Shown here: in pieces, positions 51,098-59,010 of the stretch
How positions within the stretch are numbered: position 1 is the first letter of the stretch
How the letters are laid out: the number at the start of each line of letters is the position of its first letter
Source of the DNA: Acetobacteraceae bacterium
GTDB lineage: Bacteria; Pseudomonadota; Alphaproteobacteria; Acetobacterales; Acetobacteraceae
NCBI GenBank assembly: GCA_021732665.1
Contig: JAKFUL010000033.1
Location: 1 to 64,000, forward strand
Direction of reading: 5' to 3'
DNA length: 64,000 bases
Made by a program: the position numbers and the translations under genes
The notes under the pieces: generated by a model
Database searches by the model: none
Seen by the model: the letters and a program-made list of their open reading frames with translations, nothing else
Told to the model about the DNA's origin: nothing

Positions 51098-52087
51098 ATG
51101 GCCGGTCCCGCCGCCGCCGGTGCCTTCGAGGGCATCGATGCCGAAAAGGAGGCCCTGTGGGGCTTCACCAAGCCGCAGCTCCTCGCCTTCGGGGTGATGC
51201 TGGCCTTCATCGTGATCAGCCCCTTCTACCTCTACCCCGTCTTCCTGATGAAGGTGCTGTGCTTCGCGCTCTTCGCCTGCGCCTTCAACCTGCTGATCGG
51301 CTATGTCGGGTTGCTGAGCTTCGGCCATGCCGCCTATTTCGGCATGGGGGGGTACCTCGCGGGCCACGCCGCCAAGGTCTGGGGGGCGACGCCCGAGGTC
51401 TCGATCCTGATCGGCGGCTTCGTGGCCGGGCTGCTGGGCTGGGCGATCGGCGCGCTGGCGATCCGCAGGCAGGGCATCTACTTCGCCATGATCACCCTGG
51501 CCATGGCGCAGATGGTGTATTTCTTCTGCGTCCAGGCGCCCTTCACCAATGGCGAGGACGGCATCCAGGCGATCCCGCGCGGCGCCTTCCTGGGGCAATA
51601 CAGCCTGGCCTCGGATTTCACCCTGTACTGGATGGTCGCCGGCATCTTCCTGCTGGGCTTCCTGTTCATCCACCGCGTCATCCACTCGCCCTTCGGCCAG
51701 GTGATGAAGGCGATCCGGGAGAACGAGCCGCGCGCCATCTCGCTGGGCTATCGGGTGGATGACTACAAGCTGATGGCCTTCGTCATTTCGGCCGCCCTCT
51801 CGGGCGTGGCCGGCGGCACCAAGGCGATCGTCTTCGGCATCGCCACCCTGACCGACGTGTTCTGGACCATGTCGGGCGAGGTGGTGCTGATGTCCCTCGT
51901 CGGCGGGCTGGGCACGCTGTTCGGGCCGGTGGCGGGGGCTGCCATCATCATCACCATGCAGAACTACCTGGCCGAATTCGGCGCCTGGGTCACGGTGATC
52001 CAGGGGGTGATCTTCGTGCTCTGCGTGCTGGCCTTCCGCCGCGGCGTGATCGGCGAGATCGGGCGGGTGCTGAAGGTCAGGCTGTAA
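51098..52087 (+). CDS. Branched-chain amino-acid-type ABC permease (LivM-like)
   Basis: This 329-residue permease has a hydrophilic N-terminus (about 28 residues) then LLIGYVGLLSFGHAAYFGMGGYLAGH, the family hallmark. It also has RRQGIYFAMITLAMAQMVYFF, AIRENEPRAISLGYRVDDYKL as the coupling loop and SGEVVLMSLVGGLGTLFGPVAGAA. It completes the importer with LivH. It is convergent with the heptose epimerase gene 20 bases downstream; no clear terminator hairpin is visible in that short gap. Confidence 0.92.
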   Translation: MAGPAAAGAFEGIDAEKEALWGFTKPQLLAFGVMLAFIVISPFYLYPVFLMKVLCFALFACAFNLLIGYVGLLSFGHAAYFGMGGYLAGHAAKVWGATPEVSILIGGFVAGLLGWAIGALAIRRQGIYFAMITLAMAQMVYFFCVQAPFTNGEDGIQAIPRGAFLGQYSLASDFTLYWMVAGIFLLGFLFIHRVIHSPFGQVMKAIRENEPRAISLGYRVDDYKLMAFVISAALSGVAGGTKAIVFGIATLTDVFWTMSGEVVLMSLVGGLGTLFGPVAGAAIIITMQNYLAEFGAWVTVIQGVIFVLCVLAFRRGVIGEIGRVLKVRL

Positions 52088-52106
52088 TGGGCGAGGGCGC
52101 GGCGGC

Positions 52107-53084
52107 CTACCGGTAAGGGTCGGCCCCCGCCAGCACCCGCACCGTCGCCGCCACACCTTCCTCCAGCCCGGTCATCCCGGCATTCCACCCCGCCGCGCGC
52201 AGCCGGGTGAGGTCGGCCAGGGTGTGGTACTGGTATTTGCCGCGGATCGCCTCGGGCATGTCGATGAAGCGGATCGCGGGTGCGACGCCCATGGCGGCAC
52301 CCACCGCGCGCACGAGGTCGAGCCAGTTGCGCGCCACGCCCGCGCCGAGATTGAGCAGCGGCGGCGCTTCACCGCGCGCCAGCAGAAACAGCACGACACG
52401 CACCACGTCATCGACATGGACGAAGTCCCTGAGCTGCTCGCCATCGGCGTAATCCGCGCGGTGGCTGCGGAACAGCTCCACCACGCCGCCGGCCGAGAGC
52501 GTCTCGAACACCTTGTGCACGACGCTGCGCATCGGCCCCTTATGCTGCTCATTGGCGCCGTAGACGTTGAAGAATTTCAGCCCGCAGCACAGCGGCGGCA
52601 GCGCCTCCCCCGCCTCGCGCCTCGCCGCCACCGCCTGGTCGAACAGATGCTTGGACCAGCCATAGAGGTTGAGCGGCCGAAGCTCGCGCAGCGCCGCGGC
52701 GCTGGCATCGTCATCATAGCCCCGCGCGCCATCGCCGTAGGTGGCGGCCGAGCTGGCGTAGAGGAAGGGCACCTGCCGCGCCGTGCACCAGTCCAGCAGC
52801 ATCAGCGAGAAGCGGAAATTGCGCCGGATCACCTCATCGCCATCGCTGGCGGTGGTGGAGGAATTGGCGCCCATATGGATCACCGCCCGCGGCGCGTGCC
52901 CTTGCAGCCAGGCGGCCAGCTCCTCGGGCGGGACGATGTCGGCGAGCTGGCGCTTGCGCAGATTCTGCCATTTCTGCCCCTGGCGCAGCAGGTCGCTGAC
53001 CACCACGGGGCCTTGCCCGGCCTCGTTCAGCCCCGCCACGATGTTGCTGCCGATGAAGCCGGCGCCGCCGGTGACGAGGATCAT
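52107..53084 (-). CDS. rfaD: ADP-L-glycero-D-manno-heptose 6-epimerase
   Basis: This 325-residue extended SDR has the NADP motif GGAGFIGSNIVAGLN at residues 6-20, an active-site Ser/Tyr/Lys set (SSAATYG, YGWSKHLFDQ) and the family segment FFNVYGANEQHKGPMRSVVHK. It also has the closing IRGKYQYHTLADLTRLRAAGW. The enzyme (HldD/RfaD) epimerises ADP-D-glycero-D-manno-heptose to the L-glycero form for lipopolysaccharide inner core. The start at 53084 overlaps the GNAT gene's stop (ATGA); the open frame goes on upstream but without similarity. Other lps core genes are not adjacent. Confidence 0.9.
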   Translation of the reverse strand: MILVTGGAGFIGSNIVAGLNEAGQGPVVVSDLLRQGQKWQNLRKRQLADIVPPEELAAWLQGHAPRAVIHMGANSSTTASDGDEVIRRNFRFSLMLLDWCTARQVPFLYASSAATYGDGARGYDDDASAAALRELRPLNLYGWSKHLFDQAVAARREAGEALPPLCCGLKFFNVYGANEQHKGPMRSVVHKVFETLSAGGVVELFRSHRADYADGEQLRDFVHVDDVVRVVLFLLARGEAPPLLNLGAGVARNWLDLVRAVGAAMGVAPAIRFIDMPEAIRGKYQYHTLADLTRLRAAGWNAGMTGLEEGVAATVRVLAGADPYR

Positions 53085-53611
53085 CCCCCGACTATGCCAC
53101 CGGCCAGCCGCTTGTAGAACATGGTGGTGGCGGTGGGCTGGCCCTCCACGCTCAGGGCATGGCCCGGCACCTCGCCAAAGGCGACCCAGCCCTGGCTGCG
53201 ATACAGCAGGTCGCCGGCGCTGCCCGTCGTGGTGTCGAGCAGCAGCAGGTGGCGGCCGCAGGCCAGCGCCGCGGCCTCGGCCGCCGCCAGCAGGGCGCGG
53301 CCCAGCCCCTGCCGCCGCATCGTCGAATGCACCAGCATCTTGCCGATCTCGGCGCGATGCGGCCCGTTGGGCTGCTGCGCCAGGAACAGCAGCACGGTGC
53401 CGACCAGCCGGCCCTCGGCCTCGGCCACGAAGAGCCGCGTGGCGCCGGTGCGCAGGCCGGGCAGTTGGCCGGCCCAAAAAGCCTCGCCCTCGGCCCGCGA
53501 AAACCCGGCCAGGAAATTCACCGAGGCACCCTGCGCGACGGCGTCGACAAGGATATCCGCCAGTTCGCCCAATCGGCCCTCGGCCTCGCCGGCCGTGACT
53601 TCGCGGATCAT
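53081..53611 (-). CDS. GNAT-family N-acetyltransferase
   Basis: This 176-residue protein shows the GNAT core: a first strand with RLFVAEAEGRLVGTVLLFLA, the acetyl-CoA pyrophosphate loop MRRQGLGRALLAAAEAAAL (motif A, R/Q-x-x-G-x-G/A) and a late LYRSQGWVAFGEVPG. The N-terminal quarter is acidic and helical. It probably acetylates an amine of a small molecule or protein. It is sandwiched between the CopC-like gene (one-base gap) and rfaD (four-base overlap), so the three appear to be one transcript. The acceptor is unknown. Confidence 0.87.
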   Translation of the reverse strand: MIREVTAGEAEGRLGELADILVDAVAQGASVNFLAGFSRAEGEAFWAGQLPGLRTGATRLFVAEAEGRLVGTVLLFLAQQPNGPHRAEIGKMLVHSTMRRQGLGRALLAAAEAAALACGRHLLLLDTTTGSAGDLLYRSQGWVAFGEVPGHALSVEGQPTATTMFYKRLAGGIVGG

Positions 53612-53612
53612 G

Positions 53613-53966
53613 TCAGCGGATCGTGAAGTCGATCATGCCCTCGGTGGTCGAGCCGTCGCGGCTCGACCGCGCGATCCAGCGCAGCACATACTCGCCGGGC
53701 GCGAGATTGCCGGCCACGGCATAGAGCGTCTCGGGCGAGGAATTCAGCCGGGGCCGCAATTGGCGCAACTCCTGCCCATCGCGCAGGATGATCAGGCGGG
53801 AGGTGTTGTGGTTCACCGGCTCGCTGAAGCGCACGAAGAATTCCTCGCGATTGCCCGACATCACGCCGCGCGCGCTGGGCGAGGATTCGAGGACCCGCAT
53901 GGGCTGCGCCCAGGCCGAAACCGACAGCAGGGCCAACAGGCAGGCCAGGCGAAGAATGGAGGACAT
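53613..53966 (-). CDS. CopC-domain-like periplasmic protein
   Basis: This 117-residue protein has a signal (SILRLACLLALLSVSAWAQ) followed by a CopC-type beta sandwich: LESSPSARGVM, FFVRFSEPVN, YAVAGNLAPGEYVLRWIARSSRDG and a closing FTIR. The N-terminal His of mature CopC, which binds Cu(II), is missing here (the mature protein would start QPMRV). It may bind copper differently or only share the fold. An AAAGGAA site supports the start at 53966. CopD, the usual partner, is absent. It is the first gene of the CopC-GNAT-rfaD transcript. Confidence 0.78.
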   Translation of the reverse strand: MSSILRLACLLALLSVSAWAQPMRVLESSPSARGVMSGNREEFFVRFSEPVNHNTSRLIILRDGQELRQLRPRLNSSPETLYAVAGNLAPGEYVLRWIARSSRDGSTTEGMIDFTIR

Positions 53967-54035
53967 GGCGGATTCCTTTCGCGCAGCCAGCATGCCGGCT
54001 TTCGCCCCTCCCGCAAAGCCGCCGATGCGGCGCTG

Positions 54036-54126
54036 GACCACGCTGCATTCCCTCCGCATGGTCCAGCCGGTGCTGAGAGGATGATGCAGCGTTTCGGCGA
54101 TTCCGCCTCATCGCATCATGCTCTAG
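54036..54126. repeat. Intergenic repeat unit 1 (hairpin plus conserved 56-bp tail)
   Basis: The unit starts with an imperfect hairpin (GACCACGC ... GCATGGTC, 54036-54063) and ends with a conserved 56-bp tail (54071-54126) containing TGAGAGGATGAT, CGTTTCGGCGATTCCGCC and CTCTAG. The tail recurs 100 bases later with a single mismatch. It lies in the 270-base divergent gap between the CopC-like and DUF938 genes. Confidence 0.75.
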
Positions 54127-54226
54127 ACCACGCTGCGTTCACATGTGTTCACTTCGCATGGTCTAGCCGTTGCTGAGAGGATGATTCAGCGTTTCGGCGA
54201 TTCCGCCTCATCGCATCATGCTCTAG
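54126..54226. repeat. Intergenic repeat unit 2 (10-bp longer hairpin, same tail)
   Basis: This second copy has the same ends (GACCACGC ... GCATGGTC, 54126-54163), but its loop carries about ten extra bases, including CACATGTG. Its tail (54171-54226) equals that of unit 1 except G to T at 54186. It ends ten bases before the DUF938 start codon, so the hairpin may overlap the promoter or leader of that gene. Confidence 0.75.
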
Positions 54227-54236
54227 CCTCGCCGCC

Positions 54237-54824
54237 ATGGAAGATGTCCGCCTCGAAGCCCCCTCCGTCGCCCGCAACCGCGAACCGATCCTGACCGCAC
54301 TGCGCGGGCTTTTGCCGCCCGCGGGCCTCGCGCTGGAAATCGCCTCGGGCAGCGGCGAGCACGCCCTCGCCCTGGCCCAGGCGATGCCGGGCCTGACCAT
54401 CCAGCCCAGCGACCCCAACGCCGAGGCGCGCGCCAGCATCGATGCCTGGGCGCGGGGCCAGCCGAATATCCGCGCCGCCATCGCGCTCGACGCGGCCCAG
54501 CCCTGGCCTGCGCTGCGGGCCGACGCCGTGCTGTGCATCAACATGATCCACATCGCGCCCTGGGCGGCGACGCTGGGGCTCGTCGCCGGCGCCGCGGGCG
54601 TGCTGAACCCCGGCGGCTTCCTGTTCCTCTACGGCCCCTACCGCGTCGCCGGCGGGATGGTGGAGAGCAACCAGGCCTTCGATGCCTGGCTGCGCGAACG
54701 CAACCCCGAATGGGGCGTGCGCGACCTGGAGGCGGTGGCGGCGCTGGCCGCGGCACAGGGCTTCTCGGCCCCCGACATCACGGCCATGCCGGCCAATAAT
54801 CTGGCGCTGGTCTTCCGGCGATAG
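54237..54824 (+). CDS. DUF938 class I SAM-dependent methyltransferase-like protein
   Basis: This 195-residue protein has a Rossmann-like methyltransferase fold: APSVARNREPILTALRGLLP at the start, the SAM loop LEIASGSGEHALALAQ near residues 32-47, INMIHIAPW as motif IV and FLFLYGPYRVAGGMVESNQAFD. These sequences are diagnostic of DUF938. The substrate is not established for the family. The ATG is 10 bases downstream of the intergenic repeat and has no obvious ribosome-binding site, so it may be weakly translated or leaderless. The stop is two bases from the convergent gamma-glutamyltransferase gene. Confidence 0.9.
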   Translation: MEDVRLEAPSVARNREPILTALRGLLPPAGLALEIASGSGEHALALAQAMPGLTIQPSDPNAEARASIDAWARGQPNIRAAIALDAAQPWPALRADAVLCINMIHIAPWAATLGLVAGAAGVLNPGGFLFLYGPYRVAGGMVESNQAFDAWLRERNPEWGVRDLEAVAALAAAQGFSAPDITAMPANNLALVFRR

Positions 54825-54826
54825 CG

Positions 54827-56452
54827 CTACAGGCTGCCGACATAGCCGTCGCGCTGCGGGTCGGCGCCGCCTTCCAGCCTGCCATCCCACATCGTGATGC
54901 CATGCACGGCGGCGAAGGCGTGGGAGAGCGGGCTGCGCTTCGTCGCATAGCCCATCGCCTGCAGCCCCGCCTGCGCCGCGCGCGGGATGCGGTTGGACAG
55001 GTCGATCACGTCGGAGGTGGCGGAGAAGCGCGGCGCCGCCGCCGCCTCCTGCATCCCCATGCCCCAGTCCAGCAGGTTGAGCAGCGCCTGCGTCACCGCG
55101 ATACCGATCCAGGCGCCACCGGGAGCCCCCAGCGTGGCCACGGCGCGCGGGCCGTCGAAGACGATGGTCGGCGTCATCGAGGAGAAGCGCCGCTTGCCCG
55201 GCGCGATCGAGCCGGCACGGCCCGGACGCGGGTCATACCAGTTCATCGCCCCGTTCAGCATGAAGCCCAGGCCCTTGGGCATCACTCCCGAGGGCAGGCC
55301 CAGCGTGTGGGTGAGGCTGACCACCATCCCATCCCCGTCGACGCAGGAGATGGTGGTGGTATGGGCGGGCTCGGGCAGGCGGGTCAGGCTGGCCCGCGTG
55401 CCGGCGCGTATCTGCGCGGCCGCCGCATCGGCATGCGCGTCGCCGAGCAGCATCGCCAGCGGCGGGCGGGTGAAATCCGGGTCGCCGATATGCTCGTCCC
55501 GGTCGCTTCCCGCGATCCGCATGGCCTCCGCCGCCACCGCCATATAGGCCGGGCTGTTATGGCCGAGTGCGACGAGGTCGAAGCGCTCGAGGATGCGCAG
55601 CATCTGCGCCACGAAGATGCCGCCAGCGGGCGGCGGCGGCACGGCGATGGTCCAGCCGCGATAGGTCACGCTGAGCGGCGCCAGCTTGCGCGGGCGGAAA
55701 TGCTGCAGATCGGCGCGCGTCAGCAGCCCGCCATGGGCGGCCATGTCGGCGGCGATGCCGGCCGCGATGTCGCCGCGATAGAAGGCCTGGGCGCCGTCGC
55801 GCGCGATCAGCGCCAGGGTGTCGGCCAGGCTCGGGTTGCGCACGGTGTCGCCCAGGCGTTTGGGGCTGCCATCGGGGCGGCAATACAGCGCCCGGCCCGC
55901 CTCGCTGAACCCCAGCTTGCGGGCATAGGGCAGCCGGCCATGGGGGGCTTCGTCGAGGTGGAACATCGCCGCGACATGCGGCCGCACCAGCCAGCCGGCG
56001 CGGGCGGTGGCGATCGCGGGCTCGAACAGATCGGCCCAGGGCAGCCGCCCGGCCTCGCCATGCGCGGCCGAGAGGGCGGCCAGGATGCCCGGCACCGTCA
56101 CCGCCTCATGCCCCAGCTCATTGGCGTGGTCGCTGAGGATATAGCCGTAGCCATCGGGGCATTCGCCCCTGAAGCGCGCCGCGAACATCTCCGGCCGGGC
56201 GGCGGCGGGGCAGGTGGAGAGGCCGTCCCACACCTCGTGCCGGCCGCTGACGGGGTCGTGCAGCTGGAGGACGCCCAGGCCACCCAACCCGCACATCATC
56301 GGGTCCACCACGCCCTGCGCCAGGGCGCAGCCGATCACGGCATCGAGCGCATTGCCGCCGGCGCGCAGGATCTCGAGGCCAGCCTCCACCGCCTCGGGCT
56401 GCGGGGCGGTGAGCATGGCGCGGGGCTCGGGCAGGCGGCGGGCTGGGCGCAT
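54827..56452 (-). CDS. Gamma-glutamyltransferase-family Ntn hydrolase
   Basis: This 541-residue protein has the GGT layout: AGGNALDAVIGCALA near residue 31, DLFEPAIATARAGW, then Thr365 of HTTTISCVDGDG, the autoprocessing nucleophile site, and SLTHTLGLPSG. No signal peptide precedes it, unlike periplasmic GGTs, so it should be cytoplasmic and may act on other gamma-glutamyl or amide substrates. The start at 56452 is preferred because AGAGAG lies eight bases before it and a TACAAT box (56499-56504) puts the transcript start near 56491; the ATG at 56491 would be leaderless. A catabolic amidohydrolase role is the alternative to glutathione breakdown. Confidence 0.85.
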   Translation of the reverse strand: MRPARRLPEPRAMLTAPQPEAVEAGLEILRAGGNALDAVIGCALAQGVVDPMMCGLGGLGVLQLHDPVSGRHEVWDGLSTCPAAARPEMFAARFRGECPDGYGYILSDHANELGHEAVTVPGILAALSAAHGEAGRLPWADLFEPAIATARAGWLVRPHVAAMFHLDEAPHGRLPYARKLGFSEAGRALYCRPDGSPKRLGDTVRNPSLADTLALIARDGAQAFYRGDIAAGIAADMAAHGGLLTRADLQHFRPRKLAPLSVTYRGWTIAVPPPPAGGIFVAQMLRILERFDLVALGHNSPAYMAVAAEAMRIAGSDRDEHIGDPDFTRPPLAMLLGDAHADAAAAQIRAGTRASLTRLPEPAHTTTISCVDGDGMVVSLTHTLGLPSGVMPKGLGFMLNGAMNWYDPRPGRAGSIAPGKRRFSSMTPTIVFDGPRAVATLGAPGGAWIGIAVTQALLNLLDWGMGMQEAAAAPRFSATSDVIDLSNRIPRAAQAGLQAMGYATKRSPLSHAFAAVHGITMWDGRLEGGADPQRDGYVGSL

Positions 56453-56498
56453 CGCGATGTCTCTCTGCTGCGGCGCATCATGCACGGGCATGACGGTG

Positions 56499-56504
56499 AT
56501 TGTA
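56499..56504 (-). promoter_or_regulatory. Candidate -10 box of the gamma-glutamyltransferase gene
   Basis: On the minus strand TACAAT stands out in this G+C-rich gap and matches five of six -10 consensus bases. No TTGACA-like hexamer lies 16-18 bases upstream. The position predicts a transcript start close to 56491, favouring the internal start codon at 56452. Confidence 0.35.
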
Positions 56505-56598
56505 TCGCCAGAGTTGGGTACGGACGCCTTGCGCGCGCTTGGCGCCGGCGCCGGGTGGCTGTTAGCCTGATCGCATCGTTCAGGACAGGGAGTACCCG

Positions 56599-57249
56599 AT
56601 GCGACGCTTGATTGTGGCTTTCGCCATCCTGCTGGGGCTCGGCGCCATCGCGCCGGCCTCGGCACAGAACCGTTTCTTCGTGGTCAACAATTCCGGCCAG
56701 CAGATCAACGAGTTATACGTCTCCTCCTCCCGCGTGCAGGCCTGGGGGCCGGATATTCTGGGTGCGGCGGTGCTGCCCGCGGGCAACCAGGTCTGGGTCA
56801 CCCCCACCTTCGCCGATTGCGTGCTGGATGTGCGGGTGGTCTATCTCGGCGGGCGGGAGGAGACCCGGATGGGCGTCAATGCCTGCTCGATCAGCCGGAT
56901 CACTTTCGGCGGCGCCAACATCATCCAGCAGGCGCCGGGCGCGGGCGCGGGCGCGATCATCGGCGGCGGCCCCGGCAACCGGGTGGTGGGGCAGGGCAAT
57001 CCCAGCTTCGTCTTCATCAATGCCACCGGCACGGTGATCCGCGAGATCTACGCCTCCGCCAGCTCGCAGGGCGGCTGGGGCGCGGACCGGCTTGGCGCCA
57101 ACACGCTGGCGCCGGGCGGGCAGCTCAATATCGGCCTGCCCAGCGGCCTGGGCTGCAACACCGATGTGCGGGTGGTGTTCATGAATGGCGCGGCGCAGGA
57201 ACGACGCGGCATCGAGACCTGCACGATCAGCAGCCTCACCTGGCGGTGA
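56599..57249 (+). CDS. Secreted protein with two tandem beta-rich repeats, function unknown
   Basis: This 216-residue protein has a Sec signal (RRLIVAFAILLGLGAIAPASAQ, cleavage near residue 23). Two homologous modules follow, about residues 24-105 and 128-216. Each begins with FV(V/F)(N/I)N-(S/A)xG and I(N/R)E(L/I)Y, continues with WG-D-LGA, a P(A/G)G turn and V(R)VV(Y/F)-(L/M), and ends with an AC/TC-(S/T)IS. Each module carries a pair of Cys that could form a disulfide. I do not recognise the family. The 3' end overlaps the convergent hpnL gene by 14 bases. The two modules suggest a binding or envelope-structural role. Confidence 0.8.
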   Translation: MRRLIVAFAILLGLGAIAPASAQNRFFVVNNSGQQINELYVSSSRVQAWGPDILGAAVLPAGNQVWVTPTFADCVLDVRVVYLGGREETRMGVNACSISRITFGGANIIQQAPGAGAGAIIGGGPGNRVVGQGNPSFVFINATGTVIREIYASASSQGGWGADRLGANTLAPGGQLNIGLPSGLGCNTDVRVVFMNGAAQERRGIETCTISSLTWR

Positions 57250-58210
57250 CCGGGGGGGCGCTGGCACGCTCCGCCCAGGCCCAGGCCAGCAGCCCGGGCA
57301 GATAGAGCACCACGTCGCGGAAGCGCCGCGTCACCGCCAGCGCCGCCCCCATGGCGGGGTCCAGCCCCGCCAGCACGGCCAGGCCCACGAACCCCGCCTC
57401 CTGCACCCCCAGCGCGCCGGGCACGATGAAGGCGGCCGAGGCCAGGGCCTGGATCAGCGCCTCGATCATCAGCGCGTCGGCGACCGAAATCGGTACCCCC
57501 AGCGCCCAGCAGGCCACCCAAATCTCCAGGCCGCCCGCCAGCCAGGCGGCGAATTGCCAGGCGGTGCAGGCGAGCAGCGCCCGCGGCCGCGCCCAAAGCC
57601 GGCGCAGATAGGTGTCGAGCCGCCGCGCGCCCTCGGCCAGGCCGGCCAGGCGGTCCTGCGCCAGGCGGTTGAGCACCGTCACCGCACGGCCGATCAGCCC
57701 CGCCCGCAGCGCCGCGATGAACCCGCCGGCGCAGGCCGCCCCCAGCAGCAGCCCGCCCGCCAACGCGCCCCAGCCCAGCGCCGCGCCGGCCATGGCCAGC
57801 AGCGCCAGGCCGAGCAGCGCGAAGAGCAGCTGCGAGACCAGCGACAGCGCCACATCGGCGATCAGCCCGCCCGCGGCCGGCGCGGCGCGCATACCCTGCC
57901 GGCGGAGCAGGCGGTAGCAGACCAGCTCGCCCCCCACCCGGCCCACCGGCAGCAGGGCATTCACCGCCTCGCGCACCCACACCTGGAAGACCATGCCGGG
58001 CAGGCCAGGGCGGCCATGGCGCGGCATCAGCATGGCCCAGGCCTGGGCGTTCAGCACCATGGCGGGGATATGCGACAGCGCGGTCAGCATGAGGCCGACA
58101 ATGCCGGCACTGGCCAGCAGCCCGCCCACCGCAGCCAGATCCTGCTGCCAGACCACCCAGCAGGCGATGCCGAAGCCGGCCAGGGCCAGCAGCAGTCCGG
58201 CGCGGTTCAT
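57236..58210 (-). CDS. hpnL: Hopanoid-associated membrane protein HpnL (flippase-like)
   Basis: This 324-residue membrane protein of the lysylphosphatidylglycerol-synthase TM/UPF0104 superfamily has 7-8 helices and the marks LPVGRVGGELVCYRLLRRQGM and FIVPGALGVQEAGFVGLAVLAGLD. HpnL is found in hopanoid clusters and is thought to move or position hopanoids across the inner membrane. It overlaps hpnK by four bases (ATGA). The gene is 3'-terminal in the minus-strand hopanoid head-group operon and converges with the secreted repeat protein. Confidence in the name rests on both sequence and neighbours. Confidence 0.9.
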   Translation of the reverse strand: MNRAGLLLALAGFGIACWVVWQQDLAAVGGLLASAGIVGLMLTALSHIPAMVLNAQAWAMLMPRHGRPGLPGMVFQVWVREAVNALLPVGRVGGELVCYRLLRRQGMRAAPAAGGLIADVALSLVSQLLFALLGLALLAMAGAALGWGALAGGLLLGAACAGGFIAALRAGLIGRAVTVLNRLAQDRLAGLAEGARRLDTYLRRLWARPRALLACTAWQFAAWLAGGLEIWVACWALGVPISVADALMIEALIQALASAAFIVPGALGVQEAGFVGLAVLAGLDPAMGAALAVTRRFRDVVLYLPGLLAWAWAERASAPPVTAR

Positions 58211-59010
58211 GCCCGCAGCATGGCGGCATAGCCACCGCGCGGGATCGCCGCGACCGCCTCGATGACGCGTGGGTCGGTGAGCGCGGCCAGCTCGTGCCTG
58301 TAGCGATAGCCCGGTGCGCCGCCGGGCACGTCATCGCTGGTGGCGGGGTGGAAGTAGAATTCGGTGACGCCGGGCTGCGTGCGGGGCAGGGCTTCCAGCA
58401 GCCGCTCGGCGGTGAAGGCGCCGGACCAGCGCAGGCCCACCACGCGGTCGGGCGCGGCCAGGCCCCAGGCTGCGCCGCGCCGGCGCATCACGCCGCACCA
58501 GGCGTTCTGGATGCGGCCGCCGCCATCCTCGGCGGGCAGGCGCCAGGCGCGGATTCCGGCGCCGGCGGCGACCTGGGTCAGCGCGGCACCGATCAGCGGG
58601 TGGAGATGGTAATGCTTGTGGGCGTTGACATGGTCGGCGATCAGGCCGGTTTCGGCGAAGAGGGCGACCTGGGCGCGGATTTCCGCCAGCATTTCCGCCC
58701 GCGCTTCCTGCGACAGCGCGAGCAGCAGGCCCAGCCCGGCCATATCGTCGCGGAAGCGGCCATTCTTCTGCGTCAGGGCGGGGATGCGGGCGGCGGGCAG
58801 CACCGGCACGCCATCGGTCAGCACGACATGCAGGCCCACGGACAGGCCGGGGTTGCGCCGCGCGATCGCCACCGCCTCCGCCATGCCCGGCGAGCCGACC
58901 ATCAGCGAGGCGGCGGTGAGCACGCCCTGGGCATGGGCCTGCTCCACCGCCTCGTTGACGCGGGGGTGGAGGCCGAAATCATCGGCCGTGAAGATCAGGC
59001 GGGTGGTCAT
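58207..59010 (-). CDS. hpnK: Hopanoid-associated deacetylase HpnK (YdjC family)
   Basis: This 267-residue YdjC-type carbohydrate deacetylase has metal-binding TADDFGLHP (Asp10/Asp11), DHVNAHKHYHLHP and a late EFYFHP. HpnK removes the N-acetyl group of N-acetylglucosaminyl-bacteriohopanetetrol formed by HpnI, before HpnJ acts. Its ATG overlaps the stop of a PIN-domain toxin gene by four bases, an unexpected neighbour, and its stop overlaps hpnL. All three metal-site blocks are intact. Confidence 0.92.
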   Translation of the reverse strand: MTTRLIFTADDFGLHPRVNEAVEQAHAQGVLTAASLMVGSPGMAEAVAIARRNPGLSVGLHVVLTDGVPVLPAARIPALTQKNGRFRDDMAGLGLLLALSQEARAEMLAEIRAQVALFAETGLIADHVNAHKHYHLHPLIGAALTQVAAGAGIRAWRLPAEDGGGRIQNAWCGVMRRRGAAWGLAAPDRVVGLRWSGAFTAERLLEALPRTQPGVTEFYFHPATSDDVPGGAPGYRYRHELAALTDPRVIEAVAAIPRGGYAAMLRA

